Notes under the pieces: model-generated
Told to the model about the DNA's origin: nothing
The model's input: only the letters and a program-made list of their open reading frames with translations
Databases searched by the model: none
Shown here: positions 33,460-44,219 of the stretch, in pieces
How positions within the stretch are numbered: the first letter of the stretch is position 1
How the letters are laid out: each line of letters begins with the position of its first letter
DNA from: Umbilicaria muhlenbergii
Taxonomy: Eukaryota > Ascomycota > Lecanoromycetes > Umbilicariales > Umbilicariaceae
Length of the DNA stretch: 64,000 nt
Reading direction: 5' to 3'
NCBI GenBank assembly: GCA_000611775.1
Contig: KK106982.1
Location: forward strand, 4,100,996 to 4,164,995
Program-made: the position numbers and the translations under genes

Positions 33460-35613
33460 ATGGCGCTCACATTTTCCACTCCTGACGGACGACTCCTTAC
33501 GGCCAAGGTGGGACTTGATGATATAGTCACAACCTACTCCGCGGCAAGGTCTGTATATGGCTGGATGGGTGGTATGGATGGCATTAAGTTCCTGATATCA
33601 AAGATTCCCAGTCCATTCCAGCGCCGGCTGCAAGAGTTTCATCTTGATCGTAACTTGCAACTACTTCCAGTCAGAAGTTTCATCTTGACGAGTCATGGTC
33701 CTGTCCTTGCCCATATCGACAATGCGCATGAGTCATTTGGTGGAGACATCAAAACCCAGCTCATAGGAAGCACCATTTGTGCTCTCAGCCACGAAGTTAG
33801 TTCTGGAATCGCTGTGGAGCTGTTCTCGGAGTGCTTGATGCCACACTTTTTCGACACGCCCACCCCCTTGACAGATGCACTCCGTGATCAACTGGTAGAC
33901 GAGACCAATCTGCAGTTGATACTGAATGAAGGTGCGTCAAGAGGTCTGAACGACCTTTTTATGGAAAGGATTTCGGAGTTGGGCCTACCCATGCACAATT
34001 CCCCCTGGCGTCGTTCACATTTACATCAACAAGTCAACAAAGACGAGCTAGTTCATGAAGGTCAGATGATTGGGGGGATGCTGAAATGGATCGCTCAAGA
34101 CAAACCTTCCGAATACCAAACAAGGAGCGCTTCAGTAGCCCGTGCCGCTGCCTGTCTCCAAGCTATCGGTTATAGTATTGGCCAAATCAGGATATGGGAC
34201 GGAAATGGGCAATCACCTCCGGCCATGGCAGCCAAGTCTTTGGTGTTGGTCTTAGGAGGCTCTACACCGACAGATCCTTTACTGCTTGAGCCCTTCCCGA
34301 CTCTGTCGGGTATGGCAGTCACACACTATCAGTATAAGACAGTAGGATCTATGCTACTTTCAGCCTTGGGAGGGACTTGCGGAGCATTCCCTGAAGTATT
34401 TCAATCGTACTTCGATCAGATCTTCCAATATGTCAGTACACACTTGGATGCTAGTCTCCAATGCTCAGAAAAGGACATTGGTCTGGAGGTAATATTCAAA
34501 TGGAAGGCGTCTACTGAGAGTACCTCTCCGGTAGCGAGACGGCTAGCTGCCATTTACTTTCCAAAATCTGCCGACTTCGTCGCACCTTGTTACGCGTCCG
34601 TTGACAATGCAGCCAGTCTCGAACGCATCACTATGAACTTAGATGCAGAGCTTCTGGACGATGTTGGCGTTCCTGAAGAGCTCGCACACTTTCGCGTCGT
34701 CTCTGCCTCGGTTGCAATCTCCATTGCGAGTCGCCTTGCACCGAAAGGATTCGCCACTATCCGCCATTCTACGGAATTGGACTTATGCTTTAGCCATTGG
34801 CTAAAACAAATCTGCAGGATAATCGACCAAGCTCAGGGGGGCACCGTGGAACTCCACAAAGCCATCGGCGTCCTAGCCGCCGTCCACGCTGGTTCTGGCC
34901 CTGCCTCGATTGAAACCTCCGACAATCGCAATATAGCCTGGCGCCAGGGCATCTACGCCGTCGTGCCGTCTCTCCTCCTCAAAATGGACCTCGATGTGGA
35001 CTTCTTGCAGCTTCAATGCATCGATCGCTTCTGGGCGAACGTGAAGGTGCGCCAAGACGGCTCTATTAGATCTGATGTCGTATCAGCAGCTCTGTGGAGA
35101 ACAAAGATTGTCGAAGCAGCTACAACCAACACCGATTCAAATTCTGCGGTACAGCGTCTTGATCATCCCTGGCTTGGACCTGTCGAGAGAGCTGCTCCGG
35201 ATCTTGCACTGCACCTGAGCCTCGGCACGCCGCAGCGCTTTGGGGGTACAGACTTATGCTTCACCGCTCGCATCGAAGGCGCAATAACGGGCACTGTCGG
35301 CGTCATCGATGTGTTGCGAACATTATTGGTAAGTCGACCCGTAGGCGAGTCAGTGCAACAGCAGTGTCCTGCGCATGCCGCACTGTCCGCGCTGCAAGTG
35401 CTCAACGTCAAAGCTAGTTGGTGGGCTCGAGATCGATACGTCAAGCCTGTGTCCAAGCACATGTACACCTATATCTCGGTCAAAGACGATCCCTGCTGGA
35501 CGATTTTCTTGGCCGGGCAAACAGCATTTTTACGAGGAAAAGTTGTGTTTGGATGCGTGGAATGCATTTCACCGGAGATTCTGAGTCCCGGTGTGCTTAT
35601 AGGCTTCCGCTGA
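33460..35613 (+). CDS. intronless 717-residue protein, unknown function
   Basis: A single exon starts ATGGCGCTCAC in a GACATGG context, with no in-frame ATG upstream worth preferring. It begins TPDGRLLTAKVGLDDIVTTY and continues with mixed alpha/beta soluble sequence. I see no signal peptide, membrane segment, coiled coil, P-loop, zinc site or catalytic motif. Ala- and Leu-rich helices dominate residues 210-290 and 400-520, for example ARAAACLQAIGYSIGQIRIW and AHFRVVSASVAISIASRL. The C-terminal part has CFTARIEGAITGTVGVIDVL. The length, steady codon use and absence of stops over 2.1 kb make it a real gene. Intronless structure and position between repeats fit the lineage-specific, family-expanded hypothetical proteins of Pezizomycotina. 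The function is unknown. Confidence 0.85.
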   Translation: MALTFSTPDGRLLTAKVGLDDIVTTYSAARSVYGWMGGMDGIKFLISKIPSPFQRRLQEFHLDRNLQLLPVRSFILTSHGPVLAHIDNAHESFGGDIKTQLIGSTICALSHEVSSGIAVELFSECLMPHFFDTPTPLTDALRDQLVDETNLQLILNEGASRGLNDLFMERISELGLPMHNSPWRRSHLHQQVNKDELVHEGQMIGGMLKWIAQDKPSEYQTRSASVARAAACLQAIGYSIGQIRIWDGNGQSPPAMAAKSLVLVLGGSTPTDPLLLEPFPTLSGMAVTHYQYKTVGSMLLSALGGTCGAFPEVFQSYFDQIFQYVSTHLDASLQCSEKDIGLEVIFKWKASTESTSPVARRLAAIYFPKSADFVAPCYASVDNAASLERITMNLDAELLDDVGVPEELAHFRVVSASVAISIASRLAPKGFATIRHSTELDLCFSHWLKQICRIIDQAQGGTVELHKAIGVLAAVHAGSGPASIETSDNRNIAWRQGIYAVVPSLLLKMDLDVDFLQLQCIDRFWANVKVRQDGSIRSDVVSAALWRTKIVEAATTNTDSNSAVQRLDHPWLGPVERAAPDLALHLSLGTPQRFGGTDLCFTARIEGAITGTVGVIDVLRTLLVSRPVGESVQQQCPAHAALSALQVLNVKASWWARDRYVKPVSKHMYTYISVKDDPCWTIFLAGQTAFLRGKVVFGCVECISPEILSPGVLIGFR

Positions 35614-36886
35614 ATACGGTACGGACTCTTACATATATGTGACCGTTATGACCTGGCAGGTTCAATCTATAACACACAGTGTGGCTGATTTGGACGATTT
35701 TGTTCCATCCTACCGCCTGCGATTCTCTAAGACCTTTATAAGTTGAGTTGCACCCAATGATAATATCAACATGATGACAACCGGGAACCAGATATTGAAA
35801 TAAATTTACTCATGAGCTGATTTCAAGCAACACTTATCTAACAAGGAAATTTGATGAAGACTGTACCGGGTCCAATGAGTGATTTTATGAGTTAGATGAA
35901 AATTGACTTTCTGCACATTGCGGATGATGCTGCTGAGCTCAAAATCTATGTAATGAGACAGAGTCTGCCGGCTCAACAAGTCTCAAAATCTTCAAGTACA
36001 TGAAGTTTCAAGGTATCAGACATGACTATCAGTCAATGTTTATTTATGATGAATGTACCCGTCCATGCATAAAGACCATTTATTTACAAATGGACTGCAT
36101 ATCTTTATGAACCGACGAGCTAGTCCTAATGCGTCACGATATTCATGAATAGATCGTTCAATCACAAAGCAACCAGTTCCTTCATAATATGACTGTCGCT
36201 GCTTTACTAGTGCTATTGAACAAGAAAGACAGGAAGTTTCCTGTCACTGTACCTGCACCCGTGAATTTTTAATGAAGCCTGCAGCGGCTGCTTCCGACCC
36301 CTCATTGATAGCAAACAACACTTGATTTTCAGGGACTCTGAGTCTCCCACTTCATTTTTAAGGTTTACATGGGGGCGTTAATAGCAGCACTCGTCAGTTT
36401 CCAAAGAGACTAAGCGATTTATGAAGACTCAGTCGATTTATAAAGCGTCAGTCAATTCATAAGGTGACTGCCTTCTTTATAAACAGACGTGGTTGGTTTA
36501 CGAAGAAAATAAACTTTATGCCTCAACGGGTACATGAATTGTGAATGCCGGTGAAGCAGATCTGATTAAGCTTTTTGTTGTCAGAGCAAAACAAAGGTCA
36601 GCCTCATTCCAAGATTACCAGCTAGAGAACCTGAACCTTGAAGAATTTTAGTGAAGAGCCTGAAAAGATCATCAAGAGCCGCAGCGGAAAAACCATTGCG
36701 ACTACCTCAGTATATTCTGTCGTAATTCTCTCGCAGAACCCAAGAACTGTCGCCATCAATCACTTCCTGGACCCGTAGAACTTGGCGTTGCGAAGAGTTA
36801 TGGTCTAACTATACTGGGCTATCTTACTCTGCTGTATTCTCTGTTCAAAGTCTGTGATATCGTGACCTCTACTTGGTCCATTTACC
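35614..36886. other. AT-rich hypermutated island, no gene
   Basis: It has low CpG and high TCA/TGA word content, like the 5.3-7.8 kb patch. A short run of similar words built on TTTATGAAG/TTCATAAAG at 36410-36480 suggests a decayed tandem repeat. No coding capacity. Confidence 0.5.
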
Positions 36887-39800
36887 ATGCCCAAAGACAC
36901 CTCTACTGATGGGTAAGACATCTGTCTTTTTGATCTCTATCCACCAGCTAGTGCTGATCGCATAGAAGAGAAATTGACATCTTTGCTGATACATGGGCGG
37001 AAGCCTTGCGAGAATGCAAATCCGATCTAAACGAGGCAGACGCGAGACTCATCTCTGAACTCGAGGACCCATCCAAGCTTGCTGAAGATCTGAGGTAGAG
37101 GAAAGCACAAGTTGATAGCCGTGACTATGTCGGGTTTTCTTTGAAGTTGCCCCTGTCCTGGAAGTGCTCAAACATTGTGACGCAATTCTTCCTTGTCTCC
37201 ATGAAACCGGTCGCCGTCGAGGTGACAATCATATGGGGTCTCCTGTACCTTACCATCGAGGTAATCTAATTGCTCTAGTACCTCAGTGAAACTGATCAAT
37301 GACTGCGGCTAACAGTTCCTAGCTTTCCATTCTTTCCGAAAAAAGATTGAAACAAATGAGTGCTATCCTGAAACGAACCCGTCGCACTTTGACATTATGC
37401 AAAGCGTTCGTGGAGATGTTTGACAACAACCAGGAGATGAGGCAAGCTTTGCTAGATGTATTTACTGCACTCATTCGTTTCTGGGCCGAGGCATCGAAGC
37501 ACATGAGGGAGATGAATTCAGGCATGTCAACCAGATTCTCAATATCTTGCCTTGGGAGATGTCTAGAAAGGCGCCAGCAAAATGCGGGCGGAATGGAAAA
37601 CATAGAAAAGTAGATGAAGACAGCGGCTGCGACGCTGGTGACGGAACAGAGGCGCCTTTGTCTATACGGAGGGTATCGGGCTAATAAGAAGCTTACAGAG
37701 AAAATTACAAGCTTCTTCCTTAAGTCTAGGTTTGAGGCAGCAGTGATCGAGATGAGCGCCGCTATCGAGAACCTGCAGCTATGCGCGTCAATTAGGGCAG
37801 CTGGCGTGGATAACTACCGTTGGGTGCGGCAGGATCAAGAGATCGGAGCCTTAATGCCATCTGACGGGCACATTTCAATCATGGGTTAGTTCAGAGTTGG
37901 CTTCTACTTTGTGGTTCGTGGACTACGTCTGATAGGTTGCACGGATGAAACTGTCTAATTTCTGCTTAGGAAAGAAGTGGCTTGTCGTTTTTGACAACGT
38001 CGAGGATATCGTAATGTTAAAGCCTTTTTGGCCTTCCTGCCCCGGATCAATCTTGATCACCACTCGCAAAGATGCGGTAGCTTAAGCAGCTAGAGGTGGG
38101 CTAGAAACAAAGCTGAATATCAAACCACTTAGTGTGACAGAAGGGCGCATGCTCTTCTCCAAGGAATTGGCCTGGTATGACACGAAGCCAGCTGCTGAGA
38201 CCGAAAGCGCGGCAACAGAGCTACTACTGGAACGCCTTAGGGGCCTCCCGCTTGGGATCTGCCAGAGTGCTTCCCTTATCCACTTGAAACGGTTGACGGT
38301 CGATGGTTTCCTTCACCGTTACACTCGAGAGGCAGGAAACACCAAGGAGATCTCCGGCATACTCAATGGTCCTTTTGATCTGGACTACAACTATGGCTTA
38401 GAAACTGTTTGGAAACTGTCATTTGATCTTTTGCACAAGCCTTCTCACAGCGGGAGTTTCGAGTTGCTGGGGATGATATCATTGCTTTCTCCAGATCTAT
38501 TACCCACGGATTTGTTCATCAACAACGATGAGGTATTTGTTACCGTCACCAGCCTAGACGTCTATTTCAACGAAGACTTGTGTGTTAACTCAACGTTCTG
38601 AACAGTTACGTCTCCTCTCTCTCGAGACTCTGAGCGAGTCGAGTGGGTTCGGAGCACTGGCGTAATTAAATTTGGGACAGAAACTAAGTTTCCTAGGTTT
38701 GAAAAAGGCAAAGACGTATTGCTTGATACAGGATTGATAAACATCCATCAAAATCAAATCTCGATACATCGATTGGTTCAGACTGCTTTTATCCATTACC
38801 TCAGCCAAGAAGAACTTCAAGCAGTATTCTCCCAGATCACGCTGCTTCTCTTTGCTGCGTTTCCCAAGCGAGACTCGAATCAATGTCTCTTCTCAAAATG
38901 GCCTGCATGCGAAAAGGTGATTCTACAGGTCACTGCTTTGGCAGAACGCTTCAGTTCTCTTCCAACCCTTGTATGCTCGGTACAATTTGCGGAGCTCCTC
39001 AGCACAGCTGCCCGGTATCTTCACGAAACCGGTCAACCCAAATAGTGTCAAAGAATCCTGGAGATCACTCGGGCCGTTTGTCCTGACGAGGAGAGATGCT
39101 TGCTCGGACACATCATGCACACAGCCGGCTCCAGCAAGTTCGAAGCGAACAGTCTACGCACGAGTCGTCGGGATTCCGAGTTGGCACTGAGCATTCGAAA
39201 AGAGCTTGCGGATCAAGATCCCGTCGGGCTTGCCCACACCTACAATAACCTCGCCAACTTACTCTCCGCCGAGGGCCACCCGGACAAGGCCCTTGAACAC
39301 GTCGCAATTGCCATGGACCTGCTTTCAAAAAGTGTCGCCGCTGGCGGCAGCGCCGCAATAGTGATGCTCCTGGGCACTGGACGAGCAAACTATCTCCTCG
39401 AGAACTTCGAACAAGCCGAGCGATATTTCGTTCTCGCCGAAGACCTCATCATGAAGCTCATGGGCCCGGCAAACCACTTCACCTCCCAGTAAGTCAAAAC
39501 ATCCCGAACCAGCCACCAAGTACATCCCCATTTCCGCCGCCGAAACGCGGTCAAAAAAACTTGCCCGGCCGGCCCCTACCCATCCCCCCTCCCCCGTCTT
39601 CCATCCAGCGCGTCTATCTAACCCCCACCTCCAGCATCCCCTACCTCCGCGGCAACGTCGCCCGCCAGCGCGGCCACCTCGCCTCAGCCCAAAGCCACTA
39701 CCAAACCGCCCTCGCCACCGCCCACGAAAAAACAAACGGCCCCTTCCTACGCGCCATCTACTACAAACTCGGCTGTGCCGCCGCCGACCTCGAGCAAATC

Positions 39801-40170
39801 GAATCCGCCAAGTAAGCCCGCCCCACTCCCACTCCTCCTGCTCCAGTTCAATTTCCCCCCCACCGCCCGCCCCCACACAACAAATGAGTAACCCCACGGG
39901 GACTAACTCCGCCGCACGGCCAGACTCCACCTGCACAACGCGCTGGCGCTGGCGCAGCGCTACGGCGACGAAGGCGACGTCGCGCGCGTGTCGTACAAGT
40001 TGGCGGCGCTGTCGACGGCCGAGGACCCCCCTCAAGACGGTGCAAGGTTGCTTGTGGTTGCCCGGGCGTTGAAGAGGAAGGTCGAGCAGGGGTTGGAGCT
40101 CGAGGAGAGTGAGGGGGATGACGAGTCAGAATTTGCGTATGATCGCCTTGTTTGTGGGTATTTTCGCTAG
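36887..40170 (+). pseudogene. NLR-type STAND gene (N-terminal helical domain, NB-ARC, TPR), decayed
   Basis: From 5' to 3': MPKDTSTDG and an intron; an N-terminal helical domain typical of fungal STAND proteins (VEVTIIWGLLYLTIE, then RLKQMSAILKRTRRTLTLCK, about 37200-37540); FEAAVIEMSAAIENLQLCAS (37730-37800); the later NB-ARC part with Walker B KKWLVVFDNVED (37976) and GSILITTRKDAV, then LERLRGLPLGICQSASLI (GLPL motif) and a winged-helix part with ISIHRLVQTAF (38758-38790); TPR repeats (LAHTYNNLANLLSAEGHPDKA, 39232) in three exons to the stop at 40170. Donor/acceptor pairs at 38532-38607, 39489-39639 and 39813-39925 look good. The P-loop and about 100-150 residues around it are missing between 37889 and 37970, and in-frame stops stand at 38083 (TAA) and 39043 (TAG). 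It is therefore most likely dead. Such receptors act in non-self recognition and cell death in fungi. Confidence 0.75.
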
Positions 40171-40586
40171 CTGGTAGGGGGGGGTTGTTGGTCTCTTCTT
40201 GTGGGGAGCTCGACGATGGCGCAAGGGCTGGGACGGGGCTTCCGAGCGGAGCGACGATATCGAGCTTCCTGACACATCAAAATTTTTCAAAGTTGAAATC
40301 AAAAACCAAAACGTGAGGCAGTGAATGATAATAACAGCGCACACAAACATATGTAAATCTGCTTAGATGTTTATGAATCAGGCGTCTCATCTGTAAACTG
40401 TTGATTAACTGTTGACTAAATTACATCAAATTTCAACTATAAGTTTTCAATTTTAAGCCCCCCTTCAACAGCTGACATAAAGTCAGATATCAATAACGGA
40501 CCTTCACCCTGCAATACATATGAGGACTCTCAAATCGGATAACTCTACACTGTAGTGTCAATACCTGCAATGCTACCACTGTGCCT

Positions 40587-40703
40587 CTGATCTTGTCTTG
40601 CTCACTGATCTTGTCTTGCTCACTGATCTTGTCTTACTCACTGATCTTGTCTTGCTCACTGATCTTGTCTTGCTCACTGATCTTGTCTTGCTCACTGATC
40701 TTT
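40587..40703 (+). repeat. 18-bp minisatellite
   Basis: Six full tandem units of CTGATCTTGTCTTGCTCA (40587-40694) with a single variant base in one unit, and a partial seventh. The near perfection against the hypermutated surroundings suggests recent expansion. Confidence 0.92.
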
Positions 40704-41251
40704 TCTACCCCTCCCCTCTCCCCTACCCCCTAGGAAGAGGCAAACCTTCAAGAATCTCAGCAGGCTTCACTGCATGAGTGCAACAATTGTGCTTTGATGA
40801 TGAAGGCGGGTGTGAAGAGTGAAAGAGGAGAAAAAAATCTGAATCTAACTGATTCAAAACATTTGTAAAACATAGTTAGCAGCAGAACTGTCATGTACAG
40901 AAGAAGAATTATACATTCAAAGCACTCAACAGCATTCTGTCTTTATACACAGGACTCACAGGCCTCGCCTTGTGCCTCATTACAACAGTGACAATCTCAA
41001 AGGACTCAATCAAGTCAATTCAGCTCAGTACCCTCTAAAGGAGTGCGCTTTTAACATCAGAGGAAAACATCACTGTGTTAGATATGCGTCTAGGGCTCAA
41101 GGGCTCTAGGGCTCAAGGGCTCAAGTGTAGGGCTAGGACAGCTTAGTAAGCTGTCACTAGTGGTGGCTGGCGAGGCCACATAGCATGCAGAGTTTGCATC
41201 ACTTACTTACGTACGAGTTGCACGACATCTATCATATGCTTAGATACCTTT

Positions 41252-41272
41252 TATCTATCTATCTATCTATCT
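41252..41272 (+). repeat. (TCTA)n microsatellite
   Basis: Five tetranucleotide units ending at CTAGCATATC. Confidence 0.9.
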
Positions 41273-41690
41273 AGCATATCTATTACACTGCTTAAAGCTT
41301 GAATTAACAAAGCATAAGCACACTGTGAATGTGTATGATTGAGCGCCTCCTCAGACAACTGGCTGTCAGAGGACAAAGAAAATCAGTGCTCAGGCCTTTA
41401 AAAGATGACTCATGAGTCAATCACTTGATGTAACACGCTGAATCAAAAGATCCAGATTGATATGTACGCGCGGGAGGCCGCCTTCATCATCTTTATCAAG
41501 AAAGGCATGTTGATTTGCTCCATGATGATAAGCGGCCATTTTGATCATAGATCTGATACAGAAGCTGTGTCGTAATTCTGTTGTAACTACTCTATCCACT
41601 GTTTACCCCATAAAACTCTGAAAATTCTGCCGCGGAACTTTGAAAAAATAGATGTGTCAGGAAGCTTGATACAGTCCGCCGTCAGCGGTA

Positions 41691-41954
41691 TCAGCCGCTT
41701 CGGAGCCTATACTCTACTTCGCTGGCCCTGCACTCCTTTTTTCCATCTCGGAGTGAGACATTCGCGTTTACTCCATAGTCTTTAATGATATCATCATAAT
41801 CTATCCATTCAGAACCGAGCTGCAAGTATAGCCCAATGCAACGGTTCTTGTAACAAGACCCCTCGATGACATCCCCACCAGAAAAATGTACGAGTCTATT
41901 AATCCCCATCACTAAAAGGAGGGCGGTAGTAGCCGTCGTAAAGACATTACGCAT
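41691..41954 (-). CDS. possible small secreted protein, 87 residues
   Basis: A single open frame starts MRNVFTTATTALLLVMGIN, which resembles a signal peptide, followed by a polar part with three cysteines (GSCYKNRC and KKEC). No family is recognised. It lies at the edge of an AT-rich island, a common location for fungal effector genes, but length and evidence are thin and it may be chance. It is on the same strand as the phosphate symporter, whose stop is 145 bp further from it. Confidence 0.35.
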   Translation of the reverse strand: MRNVFTTATTALLLVMGINRLVHFSGGDVIEGSCYKNRCIGLYLQLGSEWIDYDDIIKDYGVNANVSLRDGKKECRASEVEYRLRSG

Positions 41955-42099
41955 CTAGGTCCCTGAAAACGAGTGGTATGCCGACCGGGGCACGAAAACA
42001 AAGCGCTTGGGATATCGGGAAAAAAAAAGAATCTCATGTACAAACCCCCCCATTTCCCCATCCAATTGCCACCTCACCAATCTCCCCCGGCACCCCTAA

Positions 42100-44219
42100 C
42101 TACCTCTCCAAACTCTCACTCTCACTCTCCGGCGGATACTTCTCCTTCGGCCGCATCACCGGCGTCGACCCCCCCGTGCGCTCGAAATAAGTCGAAACGT
42201 CACTACTCCAAACGCTATCGTCGACGTCGTCGTCATCGTCCAAACGCCCCTCCTTCTCCGCCGCCCGCCTCGCCTGGCTGCCCTCCCAATCCTTGCGCAT
42301 GTCCTCGATCTTCTGCCGGTAGTCCAAATCGGCATCGTAGTGCTTCCCGACCCCCCTCCAGCGCTCCCACAGCGAGAGATGTTTGGGGTGAACCGCGACG
42401 CCGTGGTAGTCGTGCTCGCAGCCGGCGCGGATGAACTGCCATCGTCGTTCTTGCTCCTTGAGGTCCAAGCCGGTGGTATCGGGTAAGAAAATCACGGTGA
42501 GCACCACGCCCGCGAGGCCGAACCATGGAACGACATGAAACTTCTGCTGAGTATCGATATAGTTATACATGACGGCCGCAGTGAGTGCGCCGAGTTTGCC
42601 AACGGCGGCGGAGAAGCCGTGGGCGGTGGCGCGGATCGGGGTGGGGTAGACCTCGGCGGCGACGAGGAAGGTGACGGCGTTGGGGCCGAACTGGTTGAAG
42701 AAGGAGGAGAGGAAGTACATGGCTTGGAAGGACTTGATGTGTTTGGGGGAGGTGAAGTAGCTGTAGTTGAAGGCGGGGATGACGAAGAGGATGAAGTCCA
42801 TGAGGAAGCCGACTGTTTGCATCTTCTTGCGGCCGTACAGTTTGTTGTCGATGAGGAAGGCTGCGGGAGAGTGTTAGATCGCCATCCATGGGTAAGGGTG
42901 GGATGGGGTTGCTTACAGGCTAGGTAATATCCGCACAATGAGACACCGACATTGATGAGGTTGTAAAGCCAGCCGGGCATGATTGAGGTACTGTGGTGGG
43001 TAATGGTAGAGATAAAGGTACTCTGGAAGAGCTTATTGCCGTAGAAGAAAATATCATTGGCATACCATGCACCTGCCGTAGCAATCATGCGCGGGCCGAA
43101 GTAACCGAAAGTGAGCTTCAGGGATTGAGTGTCGTAGCCGGTGACCTTGCTCTTCTTCTTTGCCGCGGCCAACTGCTTGCTTGCCGCCCTCATCTTGAAG
43201 GTACGGTAGTAGACGAGCCAAAGCGTGCCGACAGCAGGGAGGGCAAAGGAAACACGGAACGTCCATTGAGCGGCAACAGCGGAGTACCGTGGGTTTCCAC
43301 TACCGTGGTGGAAGACGAGGAGAAGAATGATAAGGACAGCTTGGTTGGCCAATTGACCCCATCCCTGCATCAAAAAGGCACTGGTGACTTTGCGTCCACG
43401 GTGAAGACGGTCCTCCTTGGTCGAGACCTTACCGGAGCCAACAGCATTCTCCATACCGGACGTGGCAGTCATGGGATATTCTCCGCCGACACCGACGCCG
43501 TAGAAGAAGAGGGACCAAGCATAACAGATGACCCATCCATTCTGAGTAACGCCCCACGACGCAGTCAGCATGAGCAGACCCAAGAACATGATGGTGGCAT
43601 CTTGAATGAGACCCCAGCGTCGACCCAGCCTGCGGTTCTGTCAGAAATGCGAAGATCTCATGCTTAATCGATACTTACCAGTCACCGAGGACTCCAACCA
43701 GACATTGCCCGACAATGATACCGATGATCTCGAGATACTCGACAGCGGAAAGCCAGTTATCGTTGCAGATTTTCGAGGGTTTCTTCCAGCAGGCCGGGAA
43801 GGCCGCTTGGAACAGCGGCGTCAAGTTTCCGATGGAGAACAAGACGTATCTAAGAATGCAAGATGAGCTTGATTTCTAGCCGACGGTGGCGTTGCTTGTC
43901 CCTACCCTTCCAGACCAAGGCCGGCACCGGGAAGGACCATGTTCTTGAAGTAGTATGCGATGGGGCTCAAGGGGTCCGCCTTGACCATGTTGAGAACGCT
44001 CTTTGCTTCCTTGGCCGTCTCTTTCGCGTCGTAGCTCGAGACGAACTTGACTCGCCTGGCAAGCGGCATATCCGCCCAGTAGACGCCGTGCTCATCGTAG
44101 CTGTCATCTGGACGGAGGAGATAGTCGAAGATTTGTCGCTCGCTCTGTGTCATATCGCGGATCGGTGCGTGGGTGCCGTCCATGTCAGGCCCATGAGGGG
44201 CAGCTGGTCCGTAATCCAT
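42100..44219 (-). CDS. MFS phosphate:H+ symporter-like transporter (PHO84/GIT1 superfamily)
   Basis: Four exons on the minus strand, 44219-43906, 43849-43679, 43629-42917 and 42860-42100, give 652 residues; introns of 56, 49 and 56 bp join in phase. I start at MDYGPAAPHG because the upstream codons have no family-like content. After a 100-residue cytosolic N-terminus come 12 predicted membrane spans. Marks are GDWLGRRWGL (MFS motif A between TM2 and TM3), YGVGVGGEYPMTATSGMENA (the phosphate symporter signature around TM4), and NQFGPNAVTFLVAAEVYPTP followed by IRATAHGFSAAVGKLGA (TM10-11, close to NFGPN..PAE.FP.R.RSTAHG of PHO84). The central loop is charged (KQLAAAKKKSKVTGYD). The C-terminal tail is long and acidic. 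The family imports inorganic phosphate or glycerophosphodiesters with protons at the plasma membrane; which one applies here is open. Confidence 0.9.

Larger units (their letters stand above)
40171..41690. other. AT-rich hypermutated island with simple repeats, no gene
   Basis: It is CpG-poor DNA bordering the NLR relic on its 3' side. It contains the 18-bp minisatellite (40587-40703), repeated GGGCTCAAGGGCTCTA-like words at 41091-41130, and a TCTA microsatellite (41252-41272). Confidence 0.5.

Noticed and set aside
38532-38607. Stop at 38599 counted as a further break in the NLR relic
   Set aside because: It falls inside a plausible 76-bp intron with a GTATTT donor and GAACAG acceptor, so only the stops at 38083 and 39043 were kept.
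40587-40703. CRISPR-like array
   Set aside because: Units are head to tail with no spacers; it is a plain minisatellite in a eukaryotic genome.
41091-41130. Telomere-like CTAGGG words
   Set aside because: The words are GGGCTCAAGGGCTCTAGGG-type local repeats, not TTAGGG arrays, and lie in mid-window.
42535-42927. Plus-strand Gly/Glu/Val-rich frame
   Set aside because: Antisense to exon 3-4 of the phosphate symporter, whose membrane-span and motif content is clear.
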